From positions 19,504,272-19,568,271 of the forward strand of contig NC_091944.1 of NCBI RefSeq assembly GCF_041260155.1: a stretch of DNA of 64,000 nt, in the 5' to 3' direction. The notes under the pieces were generated by a model. It searched no databases. It was not told the DNA's origin and saw only the letters and a list, made by a program, of their open reading frames with translations. The position numbers and the translations under genes were made by a program. Each line of letters opens with the position of its first letter. Position 1 is the stretch's first letter. Positions 50,601 to 62,829 of this stretch are shown here, one piece after another. The DNA comes from Ptychodera flava (Eukaryota > Hemichordata > Enteropneusta > Ptychoderidae).

Positions 50601-53600
50601 GGTTTTCGAAAATCGAAAATTTTATTTTTCTCCATGGAGTTAACACAGGAATGGTGGCCATTGTGAATTTTAAATATCGGTAAATCTTAAGTTATTTGTT
50701 TCCCCGGTACCAAAATTAGCACGGTGACCCTCGATGTTTATTCTTGATTTTGAAAAAGAATGGTTGAAAGATTCCTCAAGGAAAGTTTGAGCAAAAGTTT
50801 AAGTCTTTCACATTTGAGGCGCGAACTACCTTAAACACTGCCAATTATTACGCTTTGCGTAAAATGAATGCATTCATTTAAGATGTCGAAAAGTGGATGC
50901 AGTTTTATTCGCATATTATGATTTGTGTGTTGAAATCAGACGCATGAACGGTCGAACAGCATAAAAGAGATTTAATTTACCATTTAGTAAATACATCAAA
51001 ATAGTACATAATTACTACAGTCTCACCTTTACTTTTCTATTGGACGAACCTTCCACACCGATTTTATAGACACAAAATGAGCTTGTGTAGTAAGGGTTAG
51101 GCCAACCTGGAGTGTAAAACTCGCCAAACCCGTCGAAGTACGTCCCACCACATTCCCCAATCGTTGGTTCAGTCGGAACATCATAGATTCCCAAGGGTTT
51201 TTCCCGAGTGCTTTCCTCTGTGAGGTGAAACAAGGAGAAAATAATGCCATACTTTGGGGAGCACCAGTCATACCACGTATAGACCTATATTATGATTGGT
51301 GATATCGCATTTTATCATATAGGAACTATATGATAAAATGCGATTGTGATATGATTGCCCATATGTAATTGCCCATATCGCCTCATCGATATCCTAGTGA
51401 CGTTTACAGTAAAATATCAGCAGTGATATTTCATATTAAACGTCGAGATATGCACGATAAACGTCATTGGTTTTGGAGTGTTCCCGAACTACATTTGCAC
51501 TTTGATGGTAAACAACGTAAACAAACAAAATGGCTGCCGCTCTCCGCCTGCGAAGCGATGTCGCCGACGTAAAACATTGAAGGGCTTTGAGGAACATCGG
51601 ATATTTCGGGTTGCTAAATATGGAAATAACATGTTGAGTCTTGTAATGTTTTCCCATGGTTTTTCTGTTAAAGTTCTTGTATTTTTAGACAAGCTCTAGC
51701 AAATATTCTGCCGTTCGCACGGCACGGTCTACCTCCGAACAGGTAGCGAGCGCGTGGCGTGACAGCGATGTCACGCGCGCGCCACCTTTTGACATTGCAA
51801 CTCTCAGTGTAAACAAACAAAATGACGGCCCCTTTCCGTGTCGTGCGACGATCGAGCGCGATCGAAATCAAGAGAGATTTAAAGCAGAGGACAATTTTTG
51901 ATCGGTTACAATTGTAAGAGCATATTGCACCTTAAAAAGTACCCCCTGTACAACGATTTTTGCATCCCGGTGTCTTTCTTCTTGGGGTTCATTGAGATAT
52001 GGAGGACTTGCAGCGATGTCGCGCATGATGTTGACTCCATGGTATAGTTTATGAAAGAAACCTCTTCACACAGAAATTTCGATTTTTATGCGCAAGTTGT
52101 AATAAATTAAAGCCTCAAAATTTAAGTTTTTTCGTAAGTAGTAGTAAAATTCTGGGCATGCAGGGTTTTCTCTCGACTGCGGAATTGCGCAAATTGCGCA
52201 TTTCGAGCCGTTTTCTGCCCTTTAAAAGTTACTGAAAGCGCGAAAATCGCGCACAAAACAACAACAAGCAAATACGCCCATATGATGGTGACCCAAGCGC
52301 ATAGTGTAGTGACCTGTGAATTTGCTGTTGTTTCGGCCCCTATACAAGTCTGCCCCCTAATTTTGATGAATGGGGCAGAAATTGCCACTTTAGGCTAGTG
52401 AACATACAGAGAAAACACTGGGCATGGGTATATTATAAATCGGCTATTACCCAACATAGCCTGTTCCTTGCGTCGTATCAGCATTCGTGTCATTTGTGCT
52501 GCGTCAGACACTGATACGAAACATTACAAGCGATATTTAAGCAATAAAGCACAACCTGCGACGGTATAACACGAGATTTTGACCAGTTCACGACATACAT
52601 GCACGAGTGATAGCGAGTGCATATATGGAGTGAACTGGTCAAAATCGAGCGGTATACAATCGCTGGGTGTGATTTATTGCTATTATAATCATAACAGTAT
52701 ATTGAAATTCTGCCTTGGAACGTCAAAAACGAATGATATAATACCTATTATATCACAGCAGTTTATTGAATCATGTTACTGGAAACACACAATATGTTTT
52801 TATTTGGCGTTTAGCGCATGTACATTCTATTTGACATCTTCCTATGCTGTCTGCCAGGAAGTTGAGTACGTTTAAGTAGAAAGGTTGACAGAAGAGCGAC
52901 GAATGGACAGACAAACAAACCTGCGGTAGACGAGAGACAGAGAGACAGAGAAACAGATAGACAGACAGATAGAAAGAACACGATTGGAACTAATTTGGGA
53001 TAATTGGATTTTCATATTTTTCAAATTTCTCAAAAGTGTTAGGTGCCGTATAGCTGAATGTTGCGATATTACAAAATACCCATAAAACAAGTGTGTAACT
53101 GAAAAGAAAAGTAGATGAGGTTACATTTGAAGATTTAATCGACATTAGGGACTGGTCAGTTTCTTCGGCCGGGGTGGGCGGTGGATTCACGGGGGGGGTC
53201 ACCCTATTTTTTACTTTGGTGATAGGGGGGGTCACCATGTTTTTGAAATGCCCAATAGGGGGGGGGGGGTTCAGTGTGTTTTTGAATTTCGACACAGGCT
53301 CATCATTGCCTAAAATGCATCGTGTCAGCCACAAATTTCATCTAGTTGCATTTTTCGGCGCGCCCTTCGATCGTGTAACTTTAATAATCAGACATATTTT
53401 TTCAGTACGCCCAACTTTAACATATCAGGCATACATATATCAGAGATATATGTATGTTCAATATTTTTTAGCGTGCTCTTCGAGCGCATTACTTTAATAC
53501 ATCAGACATTTTTCAGCACACCCTTCATGTGCATTACTTTAATTATTAGACATATATATCAGAGATATCAGGATGTTTCATATTTTTCTCCGCGCCCTTC

Positions 53601-54131
53601 GGGCGCCATACTTTAATAAATCAGAGATATATGCCAGAGACATCTTGATGCTTGCTACGTGAAAGTGTACTATTATGAAATCTGCATTTCATATGAAAAG
53701 CATGACAAATTCCTGATACTTTTCTGTTCTCTCTATGACTAGTATGAGAATTCAGTATGAGAAAGCAACATGCACAAATATCAATGTTACAAGAAAGGTC
53801 ATCTCAGACTCTGCACACATCAGATTTGGACTAAAATGCCTCTCTATGGTTCCTCAGGAGATTTAATTGGATGGCTGGCAAGTCTTAACACCCATCAAAG
53901 TTTTTGATTTACTGCTTTTTCCTGTTTGATATTAATGATTGACATCCATTTCTGTACAACAGTTCAGGACATCTGGTTAAGCATAGAAAGTGTGAAATAT
54001 ATTCACAGCTCATTCAAATGTACTGTATTCAAACTTTCAGATTGACACTTTTTAAATTCCTATCTTACAACTGACATGCCAACAATTTCATTAAAACACA
54101 GAATGACTGTTAAAATATAAATGTATGTAAA

Positions 54132-54214
<83 letters not shown>

Positions 54215-54439
54215 CAGTATTATATTATTACATATTACAGTTGTCGCGTGCAGGGGGTTACCCTGTTTTCAAATTTGGAATAGGGGGGGGGTCACCCTGT
54301 TTTCAAAATTTGGAATAGGGCGTTCAGCCACTTTTTGACGTGGACAAAAAATAATCCACCGCCCCCCACCTCAGGCCGAAGAAACTGATCAGTCCCTTAC
54401 TTCATCATCCAATTATCCCGAATTAGTTCCAATCGCGTT

Positions 54440-54518
<79 letters not shown>

Positions 54519-54801
54519 GAGAAACAGATAGACAGACAGATAGAAACTAACTGACAGTGCGACAGACAGACAGACAGACAGACAGATACCATTACATAGA
54601 TAGATTTGTTAGGGTAGAAATTAATTTTGACAAACCTGCATGTTTTGCGTCTTTGCCTGTCCCTCGGAATTCATGAACACGTTTTAAATCATTGATGTAC
54701 CTCCGATATAAACTGTTGGATGGTAAATCCCTTGCTTGTGTGAAGTCAAGTACCCATAACACCAAGACAAGTTGTATGAGTCGACACGTTTGACGGGACA
54801 T
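47666..54801 (-). CDS. CUB-domain single-pass membrane protein with PPxY/LPxY tail, gene 1
   Basis: Complete five-exon gene in transcript order: 54636-54801 (ATG), 51027-51217, 50021-50276, 49035-49203, 47666-47966 (TGA). Phases 1,0,1,2 fit at every join; 360 residues. Exon 1 gives a signal peptide (LIQLVLVLWVLDFTQA). Exons 2-3 give one CUB domain (about residues 76-195) with four cysteines (ECGG, SFC, NGC, RYC) and the NDYVDIY calcium-site block. Exon 4 gives a membrane helix (about 205-233, VAVIVVMCLLSLSVLL) and a cytoplasmic start. Exon 5 gives the tail with PPPY at 272-275 and LPSYEE near the C terminus, ligands for WW domains of NEDD4-type ubiquitin ligases. It is probably a surface binding protein whose trafficking is set by such ligases; partner unknown. 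A paralogue of identical layout follows 6 kb upstream. The exon 4 donor is GTAGGT, and reading past it would stop at once. Confidence 0.85.
48100..48439 (+). repeat. TTAA-type MITE, family 1, copy F
   Basis: Exact TTAA on both sides (48096-48099, 48440-48443), 340 bp, ends GGTAGCATATGCCTCGGG and CGAGGCGCATACTACC. It lies in intron 4 of CUB gene 1. Confidence 0.85.
49389..49495. repeat. Short perfect-ended foldback element
   Basis: CAATAATTGTAGCCC and GGGCTACAATTATTG are the two ends. Pairing continues through GGGCCTTTATT and AATAAAGGCCC to TGTTGG/CCAACA, about 40 bp per arm around a 25-30 base loop. It lies in intron 3 of CUB gene 1. Confidence 0.75.
49531..49573 (+). repeat. (ATCG)n/(ATCC)n microsatellite
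   Basis: GATC tetramers flanked on both sides by CATC tetramers; a second simple run, (AAAC)n, lies at 49796-49831. Confidence 0.9.
50480..50830 (+). repeat. TTAA-type MITE, family 1, copy G
   Basis: TTAA at 50476-50479 and 50831-50834. The left end GGTAGAACGCGCCTCGGGGA is identical to copy C, and the right end is TGAGGCGCGAACTACC. It sits in intron 2 of CUB gene 1. Confidence 0.85.
51304..51344. repeat. Perfect 19-bp hairpin with a 3-base loop
   Basis: ATCGCATTTTATCATATAG, then GAA, then its exact inverse. It lies in intron 1 of CUB gene 1, 87 bases from the start of exon 2 on the coding strand. It could be a young foldback insertion or a cruciform-prone site. Confidence 0.9.
51757..51776. 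repeat. Short GC-rich palindrome
   Basis: GCGTGACA-GCGA-TGTCACGC. The half-site TGACA/TGTCA is a common transcription-factor core (TALE homeodomain), but no function is shown. It lies in a CG-rich patch in intron 1 of CUB gene 1. Confidence 0.5.
52540..52681. repeat. Long foldback MITE, about 65-bp arms
   Basis: The left arm AGCAATAAAGCACAACC ... TTTTGACCAGTTCAC ... ATGCAC is inverted on the right as GTGCATATATGGAGTGAACT ... GTGATTTATTGCT. The loop is about 12 bases. It lies in intron 1 of CUB gene 1. Confidence 0.75.
52977..54439. repeat. Inverted-repeat MITE, family 5, copy split by a nested element
   Basis: The ends AACACGATTGGAACTAATTT and the inverse of ATTAGTTCCAATCGCGTT match the solo copy at 41753-41964. 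AAAG flanks both sides as a 4-bp target duplication. Left and right parts join to the solo-copy sequence once 53148-54396 and one TTA are removed. It landed in a GATA/GACA microsatellite in intron 1 of CUB gene 1. Confidence 0.85.
53148..54396. mobile_element. Nested non-autonomous DNA transposon, TTA target duplication, Harbinger-like
   Basis: The 1249-bp element begins GGGACTGGTCAGTTTCTTCG and ends with the inverse, CGAAGAAACTGATCAGTCCC, with TTA on both sides (53145-53147, 54397-54399). Subterminal GGGGGTCACCCTGTTTT words recur in direct and variant form. The inside holds (TA)n at 54137-54212 and no transposase frame. A 3-bp TWA duplication is typical of PIF/Harbinger elements, which is the basis of the family inference. 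Confidence 0.75.
54443..54590 (+). repeat. (GATA)n and (GACA)n microsatellite
   Basis: GATA tetramers from 54443 to about 54518, then mixed GACA. A 28-bp stretch here starting GAGAAACAGATAGACAGACA is repeated exactly left of the family 5 element at about 52948. Confidence 0.9.
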
Positions 54802-55200
54802 AACTGTTGAATCGGTTGACAAAGAACGCCTCCTGGTAAAGGTATGTACTCTGCGTGAAAATCAGAGAATGTTTGCATTAAGTGGTGTACAGCGCATGCA
54901 AACGAACGTCTTTCTCAAGTCAAATCAAGAGCCACGGTGCATCCTTTCTCAGTTGCTAAGACTTCTCAGGCATAATCATAGATACCTTTGCGAAATGAGT
55001 CTAAATTAAAGTCAAATCTTGGCCTGGTCTGACTTCAAGAAACAGCCCGTATCATTTTGGCGTTAGCGTCTGAATACTGTGGCCTATCAAACCAAAAATT
55101 GAAATGATCAGTAAAACCACAATAATCACCAATTGTAGGTAATACACTGCTTGATAGGTTTCCAATTCGACGGGAGCTTTGTCAACAGTTTAATTTGTTT

Positions 55201-55560
55201 AAGGGACAGTGAATAATAAAAACAAGCGCAGGACAAACGAAACTCAATTGCTTTTATTTCAAATGTAACGCGCGCACATTGTCTCTAACCGCATGCCACA
55301 GTTGACCCTAGAAACAGTGTACGTGTTCTACTTGATACTCGATCACTGCTTAGTCTTTGCTTATATAATTTTGTTGTTCAAAAACAAAATCTTCCGACAA
55401 CCATTTTCAGGAGTTGATCGTCTTTGATGAAAGTTTAAATCTAGATTTCGTCTTATGGCTTTCATTTTCGGGAGAGGATCGGGTGGGCGGGATGGGGTTT
55501 GAGGTCAAAGACACTGAATTTGATCCATCATGTGAGTGCTTTAATTATACACGGTCCCTA
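55201..55560. repeat. Inverted-repeat element, family 4, decayed copy
   Basis: The ends AGGGACAGTGAATAATAAAA and TTTAATTATACACGGTCCCT match the arms of 30904-31381 with about 75 percent similarity by eye. The interior differs in length. Confidence 0.6.
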
Positions 55561-56867
55561 ATAGTCCAAGTCTGAACCTCAAAACATTTTCACTAATGTT
55601 ACTAGTTCACATAGGTCTTCTTGAACTTTAACGTTGTCATAGTGTTTTCGATGACGTAGCTAGGAATGGAAAAATTGTAATGGTTTTGCATTCTGGAACT
55701 TATCAATGCATATTTATCTAATGATAACATAAAAATTTAAAATTTATAAGCCGAGGTCACCAGCACCATGATTTTTGAGTTCACAGTTATATGTTGATTA
55801 CTATGTACTCAACGGTCCGAGCGCCTGTGGCCAGGTGCATCGGGGCATCCGGTTATATGTGACGCACCCGCACGCAACAAACGATTGAACGACCGGTGAC
55901 ACCAGTGGCGTACCTTTTGGCCATCGCTACAAAGTCAGGTCCTGTACATCACGGTGATATAAAAACTTGACTTTGGACAGGTCAAGCCGGTGCCATACTC
56001 CGACTGTTACACAAGGATACCTGTACACATGACCTCACGAGATAACGTCACCGATCTGCGTGTGTGATAACGTGTCTTTGATTGAGTAAATTCGTTACAC
56101 TTAATAATAGTGCTTCGTATCCTTGTTTTTTTCTTTTAATGACACAAACTAGTCTTTCCTAACGACATAGGCTTGTCATTAAAAGTTTCTCTGTGTTTAT
56201 TGACGACCCAGTGCATTTCTTCGTGAAGAATTATATGTGAAAAACCAGACATTAATTGGTCTGATTATGCATCGTTTGAATTCCACATAAGAGTCACCTC
56301 TGGTCGATCGACGACTCGGGTGGTCCTCTTGGAAATATGAACAACGAAGCTCTTCGGTGGGTAGGTCGATTACGTGTATATTACAATACGCTATGAACGA
56401 ATCAAGGATCAAACGCCGATTGGGGTGGTTGACTCGGAGACGTCATCCAGCCAATACTCAACGACTGTCGGGATCCTTAACTCTTGCAGGCTTCGTTGTT
56501 TGTTTCTCTGGGTTGTAGATTTCACATTTGTGCCACTCACCTTTCGAGAAGGGTCTCTTTCTTTCACTCAACAGGTCTACTGTCAGTCATCGGCAAAACT
56601 CCAACGTCTGTCAGAAACGCGTTCAACTTAGTTCTAAAACGGTTGGAATTGCCCAAATTATCATATACGCCCTTCTCCTTCATCTGGTACTCGGGACTTT
56701 GCAACTCCTTGTAGCAATCTCCTCGATGACGTGAGATAGCGCGTGATCTTAGAGTTGCGTAACAACAAAGTTTGTGTGCATCGTTGATAGGGTGGGCTAA
56801 CAAGAACAGCGCAACTGACCACCAGGACACACCATATGGTGCCGCCAACTAAGCTGTTTGTGCAAAA

Positions 56868-57316
56868 AGATGTTCGTACGCAGTTTTTCAGCGGGCGGGC
56901 AAATTTCAAAACGAATCAGCGAGCGGGGAGAAAAAATCGATATTTGCTGTGGGCGGGGAAGAAATTTCATTTTTTTCAGTGGGCGGGAGAAAATTTTTGA
57001 TTATGGGTACCTGAAAATACGTAGAGGGAGGGAAAGCTGTGAATGATAGAACTTGAAACAGAAAGAAGGGAGCAATGCTCCAAGGTATACTGCATAATGC
57101 TCGCAAGGTTTTGAGTTGATGTGGGTTGCCTTGAGGGTATTTACTTGGCAATGGGGAATTTCAGTAGTGGGGAGAGGGCAGAGGGGAGCTTGAATTGTTG
57201 TGGGGAGTGGGGAACGGGCAGACCATAGATACTGGAGGGCAGTGGGCATTAAAATCCAGTGGGAGGGCACATTTTGCGTGTATCCCAGTGGGAGGGCAGT
57301 TACGAACAGCTCTACT
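56868..57316. repeat. G-rich repeat region, probably a decayed element
   Basis: GTTCGTA near the left edge and TACGAAC near the right edge are inverse. In between, AGTGGGCGGG and AGTGGGAGGGCA words recur six or more times on the + strand. No frame of interest. Confidence 0.4.
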
Positions 57317-57891
57317 TTCCCCTCAAAATTTTAGGTCAAGGTCAAAAATAAGTAAAATCAGTATATCAGCCTTCAAAACATGTTTTGTGATGATTTTGCG
57401 AAATTGATGAAATTCACCAGTTGGCGGCACCTGATATGTGTTACATTCCCATTACTATTATTCCTATTACTAGGACAAAATTTAACAATGCACCAGGAGG
57501 CTTTAAAACAAACAAACATACAAACAAACAAACAAACATACGAACGAACGAACAAACAAAAAAACGAAACACACGAATTATACATACTGATGTAGGAATA
57601 TATGCTTAAATTGGCTCAAAATATAAATGTAATCCAGTCATTTATATATTTTGGGGAAGAAAATACAAATATAATACCAAATGTTTGAATTTGGCAATCT
57701 TCCATTCGTCGCACTCTGTCGTGTAATACTTTTAACTGACTCCTAAGAGTTGTTGTGTATCACATTCTATGTAATGTTACTAGTCAATCGGATATATTTG
57801 CTTAACATGAATACCGCGAGTGCCATCCATTTTTGGACATCCTTTAGGACTGCACTTTCCACATGGTCTTGAACGAGCAACTGGTCTTTAA

Positions 57892-58259
57892 GGTAGAACG
57901 CGTCTCGGGGACAGATATTCAGACTCTCAAATTTCTACAATTTTGTTCTGATCTACCACTTGTGGAGGCTCTTTTCTTAAAGCTCTTGGAGAAAGAAAAA
58001 CTTTCACCGACTTAGTTTTTCGAAAATCCCAAATTTTTTAATCCAAAATTTTATTTTTCCTCGTAGAGTTAACACAGGAATGGCGGCCATTTTGAATTTC
58101 AATATCGCAAAATGTTGTGTAATTTGATTCGTTTTTTCCAAACTTTTCACGGTGACCCCTTAATTTTCATTGTTGATTTGGTAAGAGAATGGTTTACAGT
58201 TTCATTGAGGAAAGGTTGAGCAAAAGTTTAAGTCTTTCACTTTCGAGGCGCATTCTACC
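57892..58259 (+). repeat. TTAA-type MITE, family 1, copy H
   Basis: TTAA at 57888-57891 and ATAA at 58260-58263. The ends are GGTAGAACGCGTCTCGGGGA and CGAGGCGCATTCTACC, with the centre GTTAACACAGGAATGGCGGC. The left half has a small internal duplication of CCAAATTTTTTAATCCAAAA type, making it the longest copy. Confidence 0.85.
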
Positions 58260-58680
58260 ATAAGGTTTCACTGGATGTGAGTTATGAAGTAGCAGAAAAG
58301 ATTTTACATTTCTTTGCAATCAATTTATTACTATTTATTCTCGTTAATCAGATTAGTAATTATTCGACAGGGATATGTCGACAGGGATAGTAGAGTTATC
58401 TTTCGGTTGACGAGCTATATTGGGACAGACACATCAACAGGGCGTGGGCCGTTACGCATGTCCCTTACTCTTTTTCTTTGAATATATGACTTCACTATAA
58501 GGCGAACCACGGTTTCTGTTAATTCTGCGTCGGTGACCGTGGCATAGCAAATTTGAGTCTAGAGAAATCTAATTAATGTCGACGAAATTTTGGATAACCG
58601 AACTCTTTCATATGTAAGATCATTGTATCCGAACAAGAGAGTGAATCCATGCCGGTGTTCTCTCGTTCTGACACGGCTAA

Positions 58681-58997
58681 GGCCAAAAAATAAATAAATT
58701 GTGCTGTTCCGATAACATGGTTTTCAAAAATAGGGTAGGTAGGTTGGCAGGATTTTTTCCCCTAAAATATTTTTATTTTTAAATATGCATTTTTCAGGGG
58801 TTCAGGGTCAAACACTGGCCACAACATTTCCAGAAAAATGTATCATAAATATAAAAGGGAAAAAACCCATAAAATACATCCTCGTTCCAGCAAAATCAAA
58901 TGCCTAGTAACGAACGCGTGATTTTACGTTTTTTTTTCGGCAGGTAAATATTAGGGTAGGTGGGGTTATCGGAACAGCACAATTTTTTTGTTCGGCC
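58681..58997. repeat. Inverted-repeat MITE, family 6, copy 1, TAA target duplication
   Basis: The ends GGCC ... AATTGTGCTGTTCCGATAAC and GTTATCGGAACAGCACAATT ... GGCC are inverse, and TAA flanks both sides. A long inner similarity (TAGGGTAGGT words near both ends) extends the arms. Confidence 0.75.
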
Positions 58998-60563
<1,566 letters not shown>

Positions 60564-62798
60564 TTAAGCACTTGACTCATTTTCCTCGGGAGTGGGTCGT
60601 TTCGTGGCTTCTTCGTATGAGGGCGGTAGTGAACCGTCGTCCGCGTCCGCCATCGCGTCGTACGCAAAATTCACGAGTCCCCCGTCTTCGGTAGTGCCCC
60701 GTGGAGTCTGTGAAGACGTCGTGTCGTTTTCTGAAGACGGTATGTGCGTACTGTAGGGTGGTGGACCCGAAAATCCCGTAAAACGAACCGGGGAAGTGAA
60801 ATCTGACGGGTTGTAGGATACAAGATACCTGAAAAATCAAAAGTTTGCTGACTTACTATGTTACGCATTATCAAATTAATCTCATTTGCAGACTCAAAGC
60901 GAAGCGTCTTTCCGATAAGAAATAATTTGTCATATCAAAGACAAGTATAGAACAATTTCTATTTTTCTTATTATAAGGCGTCAAGATAAAGTTTACTCTA
61001 CAAAATAATGCTTCCGTCGAGAACTCATTGTCTCGGTAATGGAACAAATGTCGGCTAATGCTGTCTCACCTTGTATCCATGCCTGATATACTAGGCGTGT
61101 CGCCAATGGACGATCTGCTAGGAGACGAGCTGTGCCGTCTACGTTTAAAACGACTATTCTTCATCGATTTGTAGCAAGCTGCCAGTATCGCTATGGTTAC
61201 CATGATAACAAAGGTTAGCAACCAGTAGTTGATGGCTGTAAGTGAAGGTACACAAATGAATTTGTTTTGCTCACATATTTGTACACTTACTGCATATTTT
61301 TCTTTCAAGTTTTTATGTCATCCTGACGCCCTTGAACAACATTACAATTTTAAGGGGAAAGTAAAAAGCGACTGAGTGTACGCTATTTCTCTGGGAATAG
61401 CATGGCAGGCAGTTTGTTGAACATACCTACTGTACGCGCAGGACTCACAGTGATGAGTCCAAAAGCGAAGGCCGAACAAAAAAAAATTGTGCTGTTCCCA
61501 TAACCCGACCTACCCTATTTTTTACCTGCCGACCCTAAACTTTTTAGAGCTACATAAACACGGAAGTAAAAAAAGAAGAAAAAAACCCGTAAAATCACGC
61601 GTTCGTTTCTTGGCATTTGATTTTTGCTTGAACGAGGATGTCTTTTATGTTTTTCTCTTTTATGAGTATGATACATTTAATGTTGTGGCCAGTGTTTGAC
61701 CGCCCTGAACTCCTGAAAAATGCATATTTAAAAATAAAAATATTTTGGAAAAAAAATTCCTGCCAACCTACCTACCCTATTTTTTTGAAAACCATGTTAT
61801 CTGAACAGCACACTTTTTTTTGGCCAAATCTTTTTCTTCTGAGTCGGGGCGCCACCTGGCTGGTGGCGTCACGACTGTATTAATTTTATTAGAAAGAAAA
61901 TGAAGAACAGCGAGTAGTCGCCTTAGGGCGCCACCGCCGTTAACTCTTACTCCAGTCATCGATGTCGTTCTTTTGAACGGAAAACGTTGCATGGAATCCG
62001 TTGTACAAGCCATTGACGTTCCCGGTTGTCGTCACAAATCTGACCAGTAGAGCGTCACCATGCGACGAGATTATTGATGGCGGCTTGTTGCTCTGACAGT
62101 ACTGGCCGACGAACGTTTCATAGATCGCGCCGTCGTCGTCTTCCATGTTGTAAATTTCCATGTAGTCCTCATCACAATCCGACATGTGGAATGACCGAAA
62201 ATTTAGCTGGAAGGAAGTTAAGAACGTGTGATTATCGCGGAAAATGTGGTCAGGATTTTGGACCCTTTAGCCTACTTTTACGATCTACGGCTAAAATACC
62301 GCTCATAGAATGTCGTTAATGGGAAGACAATAGCACAGTGAGAAAACGGGAAGCAACATCAATGAAGACTATTAATTCGGTACTGCATCTTCAAATATTG
62401 TAAGGATGGGGTCGTTTTGCTTTTGAAACTATAAAATGGCATAGAGAGACAAAATACCACACATGACAGGACAATGGAAGGAGCGCATAACATATCCTCC
62501 CCGTGACATCATAACCGTGCACATTTAAGCAATAAAACATTTTGCCAATATAGTATAAAAAATTGATAAATTTTACTCACTGTAAGAAGTGAAGATACCG
62601 GATAAAACGGCGATAGTATTCTATATTCGCATTTTATGTTGGTTGGGTAAGGATTCGGCCATTTCGGTGAGTACAAATCTCCGCTAAAATCCTGATAAAA
62701 CTTATGACATGGCAGCGAAGTGGTTGACGTATGAGGGCGCCCTGTCGAGGCTAACGTTCTCGTCGAATTTCCAGACAATCTAAACAATGGTCCCGCTG
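60564..62798 (-). CDS. CUB-domain single-pass membrane protein with PPxY tail, gene 2 (5' exon not found)
   Basis: Exons in transcript order: 62581-62798, 61951-62206, 61070-61235, 60564-60828 (TAA), with phases 1,0,1,2 as in gene 1. The second CUB exon is 256 nt in both genes. The CUB domain has four cysteines (LPCHK, IKCEY, SDCDE, QYCQS) and the DCDEDYMEIY calcium-site block. The membrane helix is YWLLTFVIMVTIAILAACY, followed by a basic stop-transfer stretch. The tail carries PPPYS and LPPSYEEA, two WW-domain ligands. The first listed exon starts at a pyrimidine-rich acceptor in phase 1, so a signal-peptide exon further upstream is expected. It was not found before the window ends. An ATG at 62829 inside the acceptor tract is a less likely start. 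Confidence 0.82.
61470..61825. repeat. Inverted-repeat MITE, family 6, copy 2
   Basis: Inverted copy of 58681-58997: GGCCGAAC ... AATTGTGCTGTTCCCATAAC at the left and GAACAGCACACTTTTTTTTG then GGCC at the right. Shared inner blocks are AAAATCACGCGTTCG, TTTGATTTT and GTGGCCAGTGTTTGACC. It lies in the intron before the membrane exon of CUB gene 2. Confidence 0.75.
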
Positions 62799-62829
62799 CT
62801 GGAATAAATAAAAGAAGATGAAAACTCAT

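Noticed and set aside
54802-54822. Upstream start for CUB gene 1 exon 1
   Set aside because: The codon there is TTG, not ATG; the ATG at 54799-54801 directly precedes the signal peptide.
62799-62829. ATG at 62827-62829 as the start of CUB gene 2
   Set aside because: The sequence from there is a pyrimidine tract ending in CAG, and gene 1 has an acceptor at the same place; a missing upstream signal exon is more likely.
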